Assembly (NCBI GenBank): GCA_003151155.1
Contig: PLWX01000141.1
Span: forward strand, 14,160 to 74,464
From: Acidobacteriaceae bacterium
Lineage (GTDB): Bacteria; Acidobacteriota; Terriglobia; Terriglobales; Acidobacteriaceae
DNA: 60,305 bases
Reading direction: 5' to 3'
In this document: one piece after another, positions 53,082 to 60,305 of the stretch
Numbering within the stretch: the first letter of the stretch is position 1
How the letters are laid out: the number at the start of each line of letters is the position of its first letter
The notes under the pieces: model-generated
What the model saw: the letters and a program-made list of their open reading frames with translations, nothing else
Database searches by the model: none
What the model was told of the DNA's origin: nothing
Position numbers and translations under genes: made by a program

Positions 53082-55718
53082 CTATTCCAATTTACCGTCG
53101 AGATCGACGATGCTGAGCACCACTCCGTCGATACGATTATCCAGCGTGAAATAAGGCGCCAGCCGGAAATTGCACCAGCCTCCATCTCCGTCTTTCACTT
53201 TGAGTTTTTTTGGTTGCTCGTTTTCGAGCACATCCAACATCGCCTTTTCCAGGTTGTCTATTTCGATCTTCAACTTCAATCCGGGAATCGGCCTTCCGAT
53301 GTCGCTGGCATCCAAACCCAGTACACTTGCGGCCTGCGGAGTGAATCGACGAATGCTCAGGTCCGAACCCACCATCACCAGCGGAAGATTCACGCTGCTC
53401 AGTAAATTGGTAAGATCGTTATTCAGTTGCGACAGTAACTCATTGCGATGCTGCATCTCTTCGTTGACGGTGTGCAGTTCTTCGTTTGCCGATTCCAGTT
53501 CTTCTTTCGAAGTTTGCAACTCTTCATTCGTACTTTGCAGCTCTTCGTTACCCGATTGAATTTCCTCGTTCGCTGATTGCAGTTCTTCATTGGTAGCTTC
53601 TTGCGATTCGATAATCGCTTGCAGGTATTCCTTCCTTGCCGCCAATTCCTGCTTGAGCTGAGCAATCTGCTGATCTTTTGTGCGGCGCTCGTCATCGCTA
53701 AGAGGCGCCGCTGAACTTTGGGCAGCGACATCTCGGGGCGGGTACCCGGCCTCCGATTCAAACACGATCAGTAGATTTTCTTCATGATGTACCGGGGTTC
53801 TCACCGGGATCACACGCAGCGTGACCATGGTGGCTTCTCCATCGTCGCCTACTGATACGTCACGTGTCGTCCACTCGACACCCGATTGCAGGGCTTGTTC
53901 CATCGTCTTCTGCAAACCCACCAGCAGACCCGGGCGGGCCATTTTTAGAATATTCAGACTCGCCTTGCCCGACGGCAACTCGAGGAACTTCGCCGTGTGA
54001 CCCTTGATCTGCACAATCTCCAACTGGCTGTTCACGATCACCGATGGCGGCGCATAGCGCGTCAGCAGCAAACGGTCCGCTTCATGTTGCAGATCGGCAG
54101 GCGCCTTGAGAGGTTCTGGGACTTTCGAATTAGGCACGGTACGCTCGCTTTCCTGGACTTGAGAGTCGCGTTGGCCGATAGCAAATCCAAATGTGATCGG
54201 CGTCGGCACGAGCTTCTTGCGATAAATCTTCTGTTTCTTGTCTGCCGTCTCAAACAGATCGGAACCCGCGCTCAGCAGGCCTTCTGTGTTTCCAATCATC
54301 AGGAACCCGTTGGAATTCAGGGCGTAATGAAAAATTGGGATTACCCGCTTCTGCAGCGCCTGCCCCAGGTAAATCATAACGTTTCGGCAACTGACCAGGT
54401 CCATGCGCGAGAACGGAGGGTCGCTGAAAACATTCTGCGTCGAAAAAATACATAGATCGCGGATCGATTTACTGATCTGGTAACCAGATTCGTTCGTCTG
54501 GAAGAAACGACGCAATCGTTCCGGGGTTACGTCAGCTTCCATATTCTGCCCGAAGATGCCGGCGCGAGCCCTCGCAATCGCCGTTTCGCTTAAATCGGTG
54601 CCAAAAACTTGAATCGGTATATCGATATGCTGCTCAACGAGAAATTCCACCAGGGAGATTGCATGCGAATAGGCTTCTTCGCCGGTGGAACATCCGGGAA
54701 CCCATACCCGTATCGCTGCCGAATCTCTCTTGTGCGCTTCCAGGATCGCGGGATAAACAATCTGCCGCAACGCATCGAAGGCTTCCGGATTCCGAAAGAA
54801 GCTGGTTACGTTAATCAGCAGGTCGTGATATAGCGCAGCCAATTCCTGTCGATGCGTTTGCAGCATCGCGATGTATTCCGGAAAATCTTCGATCTTGTGC
54901 AGCACCATGCGCCGCCGCATGCGACGCAGAATTGTAGGCTGCTTGTAATCGGAGAAATCTACCTTCGTCAGGCGGCGCAGCAACTGGAACACCTGTCCCA
55001 GTTGTGCCTCACGCGATGCATCGTCCCGCTCAACCTCTCGCGCTTCCTCACCGGCAACGTAAGGATGATTCCGGATTCGCGCCAATTCTCCGGCAATCCC
55101 TTCCGGGTCTAAAACGAAATCCACGTGCCCGGCTGAAATCGCGCTCGATGGCATCCCATCATATTTCGCCGACTCGCTGCTCTGCGCGAAAGTGATCCCG
55201 CCTTCGCTCTTAATCGCGCCCAGCCCTAGTGTTCCGTCAGACCCGGTTCCGGAGAGCACGATTGCAATCGCGTTCTTGCCTTGGTCGGTGGCGAGAGAAC
55301 GGAAGAAGGTATCGATCGTGACGCTCACACTCTGTTTTTCGTCGCGCGGCAACAAGTGCAAGGCCGAATGATCGATCACAAGACAGGCGTTAGGTGGAAT
55401 GACATAAACGTGATCCGGTTGCACCGGGATCTGGTCCACCACTTCCATCACCGGCATGGCGGTCACTCGACTGAGTATCTCGCTAAACGCGCTCTCACGA
55501 TGCGGATCAAGATGCGTAACCAGCACGTAGGCGATGCCAAGATCCGGCGCCAGCGCTTTCAACAAAGTGATGATCGATTCCAGGCCGCCCGCGGAAGCCC
55601 CGATCCCGACTACTGGAAACGTGCCGCGTTCGGGTACGGCAGATGCAGAATCTTCTTGTCGTCCGAGCGCGGCGCGCTTCTTCGCAGACGAGCGATCGCC
55701 CTGTGGCTTGGATGACAT
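53082..55718 (-). CDS. CheB-CheR fusion with coiled coil and PAS domain
   Basis: 878 residues. The CheB methylesterase domain (about 33-215) has GIGASAGG with Ser42, His69 in VTHLDPH and the GTGSDGTLG motif. The CheR methyltransferase domain (about 235-500) has LLINVTSFFRNPEAF, VWVPGCSTGEEAYSHA and DLVSCRNVMIYL. A PAS-like region follows at about 560-670, then a coiled coil of NEELQSANEE-type repeats (about 690-760), then a C-terminal PAS domain with GSDLSIRRFTPQA. Such fusions act in chemosensory-like or two-component signalling and often lack a kinase domain, as here. No che gene is adjacent. Confidence 0.93.
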   Translation of the reverse strand: MSSKPQGDRSSAKKRAALGRQEDSASAVPERGTFPVVGIGASAGGLESIITLLKALAPDLGIAYVLVTHLDPHRESAFSEILSRVTAMPVMEVVDQIPVQPDHVYVIPPNACLVIDHSALHLLPRDEKQSVSVTIDTFFRSLATDQGKNAIAIVLSGTGSDGTLGLGAIKSEGGITFAQSSESAKYDGMPSSAISAGHVDFVLDPEGIAGELARIRNHPYVAGEEAREVERDDASREAQLGQVFQLLRRLTKVDFSDYKQPTILRRMRRRMVLHKIEDFPEYIAMLQTHRQELAALYHDLLINVTSFFRNPEAFDALRQIVYPAILEAHKRDSAAIRVWVPGCSTGEEAYSHAISLVEFLVEQHIDIPIQVFGTDLSETAIARARAGIFGQNMEADVTPERLRRFFQTNESGYQISKSIRDLCIFSTQNVFSDPPFSRMDLVSCRNVMIYLGQALQKRVIPIFHYALNSNGFLMIGNTEGLLSAGSDLFETADKKQKIYRKKLVPTPITFGFAIGQRDSQVQESERTVPNSKVPEPLKAPADLQHEADRLLLTRYAPPSVIVNSQLEIVQIKGHTAKFLELPSGKASLNILKMARPGLLVGLQKTMEQALQSGVEWTTRDVSVGDDGEATMVTLRVIPVRTPVHHEENLLIVFESEAGYPPRDVAAQSSAAPLSDDERRTKDQQIAQLKQELAARKEYLQAIIESQEATNEELQSANEEIQSGNEELQSTNEELQTSKEELESANEELHTVNEEMQHRNELLSQLNNDLTNLLSSVNLPLVMVGSDLSIRRFTPQAASVLGLDASDIGRPIPGLKLKIEIDNLEKAMLDVLENEQPKKLKVKDGDGGWCNFRLAPYFTLDNRIDGVVLSIVDLDGKLE

Positions 55719-55815
55719 AGGGTCGTTCCGGACACCGCTAGGAACTCCCCATTATAGGCGCGAACCAGAGGCATCGTCGGTCTCTTGGCGCCTGCAGCGT
55801 CGGTTGGCCCGTTCC

Positions 55816-57324
55816 TTATTTCTCCGATGTCGCATCGAGGCCAAATTCTGGCTTCTCGTAGGTCCCCGACACTTTCACCGGAACCGTCGCGCCTTCCTTC
55901 TTCTTCGCTTTTGCCGCCTCCACCACCTTCATCAAAAATGCTTTGAATCCGGTCGTCGCCTTCGACAGTTTTACATCCGTTTGCAGCGTGCCATGCAGAT
56001 CGACCGCGTGGCTCTCCAGCTTGTAGTTACCGTGTAATACCGCGCTGGCTCCCGGCACTCGCAGAGAAAGCCGAGAGAACGCCGCGGTGCCATTCTTCAG
56101 GTCCACATCCCCCAGCAGATCGGTAACCACTGTCGGCGGATCATCATCCTTCGGATTCCCGCGTGCGCTCGCGCTCAACTCGCCCACCTTTTGTTGTGTC
56201 TTTGCCGCGGTGAAATGCGAGCCTTTAATGCCAAAGTGCGCTTTCATCTCCACGCGCTCCTCAAACGGTCGCGAATCGTTTGGCAATCGCACTTTCGCCT
56301 GGAATCGCGTCGCCCCCTGCAGCGGAGCCTTGGCATGCACGAACAAATACATCAAATCTTGAATGCGCGCTTCGTCGGAAGAAATATCAACTGTCAGCAA
56401 TTTGCCGTGTCCGGTCGGATCGGAGGCGAGCTGCCCCTGTGCGCCTAACTTTGTCTCCCCTAGAAGTGCATGAACCGGTTCGAATTTGATATCGCCATTG
56501 GTGCCGTTCACCAGGGCAGAGAAATCGGTTCGCAGCGGAATTGCGTGTCCGGTATCGGTCAAACCAAATTCGGGAGCATTCGTAACCGCATTCACCTTCA
56601 GCGCTCCGAGTTTCCCCTCGAACTTTCCCTGCGCCGTAAGCGTTCCGGTGAACGCGTGAAACTTCGACAGGTCCGCATGCTTCATCGTGAACGACCCCGA
56701 CAAAGGCGCCGCTCCCGGGTCATTGCTCGAATAAGGACCGAAGTCGCCGGCAATTTCCACCTCGGCCGGTGGTTCCGGGATGCGCAGCACCGAGTTGAAG
56801 TGAATTGCCTTTCCCGGCGAATAATCTTTGAGAAGCAATTGATAGATGTCGTACGACTCTGTTTCCGGGTGCTTCGCATCCCCCGGGAAAACGATCTGTG
56901 AGTTCTGTGCACGGATTTCGTCAAAATGAATATCGCTCGATTGCGCGCCCGAATCCTGCCCGTCTTCTTTCTGTTCGCCACGAGGAGGGAAGACGACTCG
57001 CAACCCTACCAACTCCAGTGAGTGCAGGTGCTTTTCCTGCCCAATCAATCCGGAATACAGGCCGTTGATGACCAACTTTTGAATTTGCACTTTGGGATGG
57101 CCGGGATCCTTCGGGGTTAGCGTGACTTTCTCGATCACGCACCCTGGGCTCGGGAAGAAAACTTGTCGGAAGCCACCAAATTCCGCGGTCGATCCCGTGG
57201 CTGCCGCAATTCGCTGCTTCAGGTCGTTCTCGCGGAAAGGCCAACGCGGAACGACGAACGCCCCAACACAAACCGCGAGCAGCAGCGCGACCCCCGCGAC
57301 GATGAAAATCAGTTTACGCACCAT
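55816..57324 (-). CDS. AsmA-like protein
   Basis: 502 residues. A single N-terminal transmembrane helix (LIFIVAGVALLLAVCVGAFVV) is followed by a long beta-rich region with AsmA/TamB-like patterns (GSFTMKHADLSKFHAF, GKFEGKLGALKVNAV, LSLRVPGASAVLHGNYKL). The protein ends with KVSGTYEKPEFGLD, typical of AsmA C-termini. These proteins link inner and outer membranes and are implicated in lipid transport. ATG 57324 was chosen since an upstream frame adds a basic region without homology. It precedes the CheB-CheR gene by 97 bp on the same strand. Confidence 0.82.
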   Translation of the reverse strand: MVRKLIFIVAGVALLLAVCVGAFVVPRWPFRENDLKQRIAAATGSTAEFGGFRQVFFPSPGCVIEKVTLTPKDPGHPKVQIQKLVINGLYSGLIGQEKHLHSLELVGLRVVFPPRGEQKEDGQDSGAQSSDIHFDEIRAQNSQIVFPGDAKHPETESYDIYQLLLKDYSPGKAIHFNSVLRIPEPPAEVEIAGDFGPYSSNDPGAAPLSGSFTMKHADLSKFHAFTGTLTAQGKFEGKLGALKVNAVTNAPEFGLTDTGHAIPLRTDFSALVNGTNGDIKFEPVHALLGETKLGAQGQLASDPTGHGKLLTVDISSDEARIQDLMYLFVHAKAPLQGATRFQAKVRLPNDSRPFEERVEMKAHFGIKGSHFTAAKTQQKVGELSASARGNPKDDDPPTVVTDLLGDVDLKNGTAAFSRLSLRVPGASAVLHGNYKLESHAVDLHGTLQTDVKLSKATTGFKAFLMKVVEAAKAKKKEGATVPVKVSGTYEKPEFGLDATSEK

Positions 57325-57594
57325 ACTTGAACGTCCACTTTCCAACCCGGTTGGATGCAGAATATCCCCGCAGGAACAGTTCGATTCCCCTTTCAAATCC
57401 GAGCTATTTTCGGGATCCCCGCGTAAGAATTTGTAACTCGAGACTCGCCGTCGCGTGAACCTCCGTCCTGCTGAGCGGCGAGAGCGATGGAACCTCACCG
57501 CTACCGGTTGTCCGCAATTTCAACAGCCAACGATTTGCCGTTTTGAATCGCCTTCGCTTCCGCTACGATGAGTACGCCATTCGGGAGCTTCCCC

Positions 57595-58752
57595 ATGGAT
57601 CGCGCTGAAGTTGTCATCATCGGTGGCGGCATTGTCGGTTCCAGCATCGCCTGGCATCTCGTCGAGGCCGGTTGCAAAGACGTTCTCGTCCTCGAGCGCG
57701 AAACCCAGCAGGGCAAGGGTTCTACCGGCAAGAGCATGGGAGGCGTGCGCGCCCAGTTCTCCACCGACGTCAACATTAAGATGTCGCTCTACTCGATTCC
57801 TTTTTATGCGAGCTTCGACGAACGCCTCGGCCTGCCTGCCGGCTATCGTCCCCAGGGCTATCTTTTCTTAGCGACGCGCCCCGCGCATCTGGACTATCTG
57901 CAAACCAACCAGGCGCGACAGAAAGCCTTGGGCCTGACCTCCGCCTCCATGCTCACCACCGCCGAGATCGCCCAACAGTTTCCCCAGTTGCGCACCGACG
58001 ATGTTCTCGGCGGCGCTTTCTGTTCGACGGATGGTTTCGTCGATCCTTACAGCGCCATGATTGGCTTCATGGCCAATGCCTGCGAGCGCGGCGCGCGTCT
58101 CTGGAAAGGTGCCGAGGTCCATGCGCTCCTCACCGACTCCTCTGGCATCTGCGAAGTACAAACATCGCGCGGAAAAGTGGCCACCCGCACCGTCGTGAAT
58201 GCCGCCGGTGCTTGGTCTGCCTCCGTCGCAAAACTCGTCAACCTCGATCTCCCCGTCGAACCGTTGCGCCGCATGTTGCTCCCCACCGAACCCTTCGCTG
58301 ATTTTCCCCATACCGCTCCGATGATCATCGACATGACCACCGGCTTCCATTTCCGTCCCGAGAGCCTTGGATTTCTTCTGGCTTGGGCCGACCCGCAGGA
58401 AACGCGCAGCTTCGATACCGACTTCGATCCCGCATTCGTCGAAAAGGTTCTCACCCATGCCGCCGATCGCGTCCCCTGTTTCGAGAATTTGGCGATCAAC
58501 CCGAAGCGTGGCTGGGCAGGCCTCTACGAGATGACCCCCGATCATCATCCGATTCTCGGCAGTGTTCCCGAAGTCCCCGGCTTTTTCCTCGCCAACGGCT
58601 TTAGTGGTCACGGCGTGATGCACGCACCCGCGACAGGCAAGATTCTCTCCGACCTGATCCTGAAGGGAACAACGGAACTCATCGACGCCGAGCAACTGAC
58701 GCTGGCCCGCTTCGCCGAAGATCGCATGATCCACGAATCCGCCGTGCTGTGA
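57595..58752 (+). CDS. FAD-dependent oxidoreductase (DadA/sarcosine-oxidase-like)
   Basis: 385 residues. FAD motif VVIIGGGIVGSSIAWHLVEAG, then GKGSTGKSMGGVRAQFS, VVNAAGAWSA and the C-terminal HPILGSVPEVPGFFLANGFSGHG are signatures of the DAO family that oxidises secondary or D-amino acids. ATG 57595 follows GGGAGC at good spacing; ATG 57568 would add 9 residues. It diverges from the AsmA gene. Confidence 0.92.
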   Translation: MDRAEVVIIGGGIVGSSIAWHLVEAGCKDVLVLERETQQGKGSTGKSMGGVRAQFSTDVNIKMSLYSIPFYASFDERLGLPAGYRPQGYLFLATRPAHLDYLQTNQARQKALGLTSASMLTTAEIAQQFPQLRTDDVLGGAFCSTDGFVDPYSAMIGFMANACERGARLWKGAEVHALLTDSSGICEVQTSRGKVATRTVVNAAGAWSASVAKLVNLDLPVEPLRRMLLPTEPFADFPHTAPMIIDMTTGFHFRPESLGFLLAWADPQETRSFDTDFDPAFVEKVLTHAADRVPCFENLAINPKRGWAGLYEMTPDHHPILGSVPEVPGFFLANGFSGHGVMHAPATGKILSDLILKGTTELIDAEQLTLARFAEDRMIHESAVL

Positions 58753-58805
58753 ATTTCCCGCTCGGCCAAATCCGATAGTATGGATTCTTTGCATCGGGAA
58801 AACCT

Positions 58806-59675
58806 ATGGATGGACTGAACTACCACCACCTGCTCTATTTCTGGAAAGTAGCAAAGACCGGCAGCATCTCCAAGGCCAGCGCGGAACTTCAACTCACGCA
58901 GCCCACCATCAGCGAACAGATCCGCCTGCTGGAGAGCGGCTTAAATCGAAAGCTCTTCGATCGCGTCGGCCGCTCGCTCGTTCTCACCGAAACCGGCCAC
59001 ACCGTCTACACCTACGCAGAGAAAATCTTCGCCCTCGGCGGTGAGCTCACAGATTCCCTCCAAGGCGTCCCCGTCTCCCGTCCCGCCACTCTAAGAATTG
59101 GCGTGGACTCCGGCGTCGGTGCAAACATCGTCCTCCACCTGCTCGCCCCCGCACTCCGTTCGAATCCGCGTCCGGTCTTCGAAATTCGGCACGACTCCCC
59201 GGAGAACCTCGTCGTCGCATTGCTGGCAGGGAAGCTCGACCTCGTCCTCACCACCACCCCGCCGCCAAACCATGGAGCCCACGCGCACCTGCTTCTCGAT
59301 TGCGGCACGCTCTTTGTTGAGTGCAAACGCCAGCGCTCTACCCCAGCCAAATTCCCGCGCTCCCTCGACGCCCGCCCCTTCCTTTTTCCCACTCAACCAC
59401 TCGCCGGGAAACTTCAATCGTGGTTCCGCTCCCAAAAGCTTTCTCCCCAGATCTCTGGTACCTTCCACTCTTACGACGACCTCCTCGCCTTCGCCGGCCA
59501 AGGTCTAGGCACCTTCCCTCTCCCCGATCTGAAGGGCGCCGATACAAAAGAATTGCGCGTACTTGGGCGTACCGACGTCGTCCGCTGCCGCTTCTTCGCT
59601 CTTACCCGCGAACGCCGTCCCCACGATCCTGTTCTCGCTGCAGTCGTAAATACAACTCCACGCAAGCGCAGATAG
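58806..59675 (+). CDS. LysR-family transcriptional regulator (NhaR-like)
   Basis: 289 residues. N-terminal winged helix-turn-helix with YHHLLYFWKVAKTGSISKASAELQLTQPTISEQIRLLE in two adjoining blocks, then a periplasmic-binding-protein-like effector domain from about residue 95. The YFWKVAKTGS start resembles NhaR. It follows the FAD oxidoreductase by 53 bp, in which a 7-bp inverted repeat (TTTCCCG/CGGGAAA, 58754-58760 and 58795-58801) spans the ribosome-binding site. The gene end overlaps a minus-strand gene by 74 bp. Confidence 0.9.
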   Translation: MDGLNYHHLLYFWKVAKTGSISKASAELQLTQPTISEQIRLLESGLNRKLFDRVGRSLVLTETGHTVYTYAEKIFALGGELTDSLQGVPVSRPATLRIGVDSGVGANIVLHLLAPALRSNPRPVFEIRHDSPENLVVALLAGKLDLVLTTTPPPNHGAHAHLLLDCGTLFVECKRQRSTPAKFPRSLDARPFLFPTQPLAGKLQSWFRSQKLSPQISGTFHSYDDLLAFAGQGLGTFPLPDLKGADTKELRVLGRTDVVRCRFFALTRERRPHDPVLAAVVNTTPRKRR

Positions 59676-59847
59676 TCTGGTCCGGTTGCGAGACCCGAAT
59701 TTCTTCGCGGAAGAACTCTCGTACCCGCCGTCTGTCAACATTCGCTTGATCGCCACTCGCGTTACAGCGACCTTCCGCAGCCTGCACCTCCGTCCCACTC
59801 AATACCAGGACAGCCAACATACAAAGGAACGTTAGCTTCTGACTCAT
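59602..59847 (-). CDS. Small secreted protein of unknown function
   Basis: 81 residues with a clear signal peptide (MSQKLTFLCMLAVLVLSGTEVQA, cut near QAAEG), then a mature part of about 58 residues with a Cys-x-Cys pair (ICACVELYL) and many charged residues. A strong ribosome-binding site (AGGAGGCAGGAG) lies just before ATG 59847. I do not recognise a family. The 3' end runs antisense through the last codons of the LysR gene, which is unusual but not disqualifying. Confidence 0.55.
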   Translation of the reverse strand: MSQKLTFLCMLAVLVLSGTEVQAAEGRCNASGDQANVDRRRVREFFREEIRVSQPDQTICACVELYLRLQREQDRGDGVRG

Positions 59848-60090
59848 CGTCTCCTGCCTCCTTCGCCCGCAGAGTAGCAAGCAAACTCGCCCTCTATCAG
59901 CCCACGTGACGAGTCGCTCGCCAAGCGTCACCAACTCCACGCCGCGTTTGCTGTCAGCGGCTGTTCGTCCCCCGTCTGGCGCGATTCGTCCCCCGACTTG
60001 AGCGCTAAGTGCTAGCCGCCGTTTAGGATGCAAACCACGTAAAGTCTTAGCGGGATCCAGCGACTTTCGGATTATGATGTGGCAAATTCC

Positions 60091-60305
60091 GTGAAGCGCA
60101 TATTCATTCGGCTCGGTATTATCTTCGGTGGTTGGACCTCCCTCGCGCTCATCGCGAGTGTGAATTCTTACGTGGTCCGCACCAAGCTCGGCATGCCCGG
60201 CGAGTTCATGAAAACCGCCGCCGGCATCTTCCTCGAGTACTGGATCTACGCCGCTCTCACTCCCGCCGTCCTTTATATGGCGCAGCGTTTTCCCTTCAAC
60301 GCCAA
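60091..60305 (+). CDS. N-terminal part of a membrane protein, probably sensor histidine kinase (cut by window edge)
   Basis: Open frame from GTG 60091 to the window end, at least 71 residues. KRIFIRLGIIFGGWTSLALIAS is a first transmembrane helix; EYWIYAALTPAVLYMAQRFPF is a second. This pattern is typical of LytS/YehU-type sensor histidine kinases with several N-terminal helices, but the catalytic part lies outside the window. The 243-bp gap before it (59848-60090) shows no gene I can support. Confidence 0.55.
   Translation, partial: MKRIFIRLGIIFGGWTSLALIASVNSYVVRTKLGMPGEFMKTAAGIFLEYWIYAALTPAVLYMAQRFPFNA

Noticed and set aside
53450-53600. Short direct repeats that look like a repeat array
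   Set aside because: They are in frame and encode the NEELQS-type coiled coil of the CheB-CheR fusion; spacers are absent, so it is not a CRISPR.
57868-58794. Long open frame on the minus strand (308 codons)
   Set aside because: It lies opposite the well-supported FAD oxidoreductase; the composition reflects the high-GC third positions of that gene.

Overview
The window reads as chromosomal DNA of moderately high GC from a Gram-negative soil-type bacterium, most likely an acidobacterium (Terriglobia/Koribacter-like). This is an inference from the mix of gene families: an UpxY-type antiterminator heading an exosortase-type exopolysaccharide locus, a LutABC operon, a CheB-CheR fusion and an AsmA-like protein. 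No rRNA, tRNA, CRISPR array or transposase was seen.

Layout. (1) 262-12305, plus strand: antiterminator, Wza-type export protein, outer-membrane beta-barrel, Wzz-type chain-length protein, ExeA-like ATPase and BY-kinase. This is the canonical gene order of exosortase-linked capsule/EPS loci. It is followed by a stand-alone degenerate-GGDEF protein, an ATP-grasp enzyme, an aspartokinase, a sugar transferase carrying the same degenerate GGDEF domain, and a DUF354 protein. (2) 12383-15154: lutABC (lactate oxidation), an apparently unrelated metabolic insert. (3) 15222-32340: FemAB-like transferase, sugar-nucleotide enzymes (RmlC-, RmlD- and epimerase-like), polysaccharide deacetylase, a secreted beta-helix protein, Wzy-like ligase/polymerase, Wzx flippase, acyltransferase and four glycosyltransferases. 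(4) 32432-48566: a flavoprotein, MetY, MetA-like acyltransferase, GNAT, acyl carrier protein, AMP-dependent acyl ligase, SDR, lipocalin-like protein, P450, ThDP enzyme, a second GNAT, thioesterase, aldehyde dehydrogenase and class IV aminotransferase. (5) 48650-53032: exosortase, WecB epimerase and a B12-binding-type radical SAM enzyme. (6) 53082-60305: CheB-CheR fusion, AsmA-like protein, FAD oxidoreductase, LysR regulator, a small secreted protein and the start of a membrane protein that is probably a sensor kinase.

How it fits together. Regions 1 and 3 describe a Wzx/Wzy-dependent exopolysaccharide machine: priming transferase at 9922, glycosyltransferases, flippase at 25205, polymerase/ligase at 22629, co-polymerase and kinase at 2964-6410, export at 940-2960. 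It has an exosortase for sorting surface proteins, although no obvious sorting substrate lies in the window. Region 4 holds acyl-activation genes (ACP, ligase, thioesterase), which known exosortase loci also carry. Here they sit with aspartate/homoserine-family enzymes and oxidative enzymes. Together with the aspartokinase and ATP-grasp protein of region 1, they could make an unusual amino-acyl or acyl decoration. That pathway is a hypothesis.

The clearest regulatory signal is a perfect TGTGA-N6-TCACA palindrome at 45103-45118. It is centred at -41.5 from a predicted promoter of the second GNAT gene, the classical class II position for a CRP-type activator.
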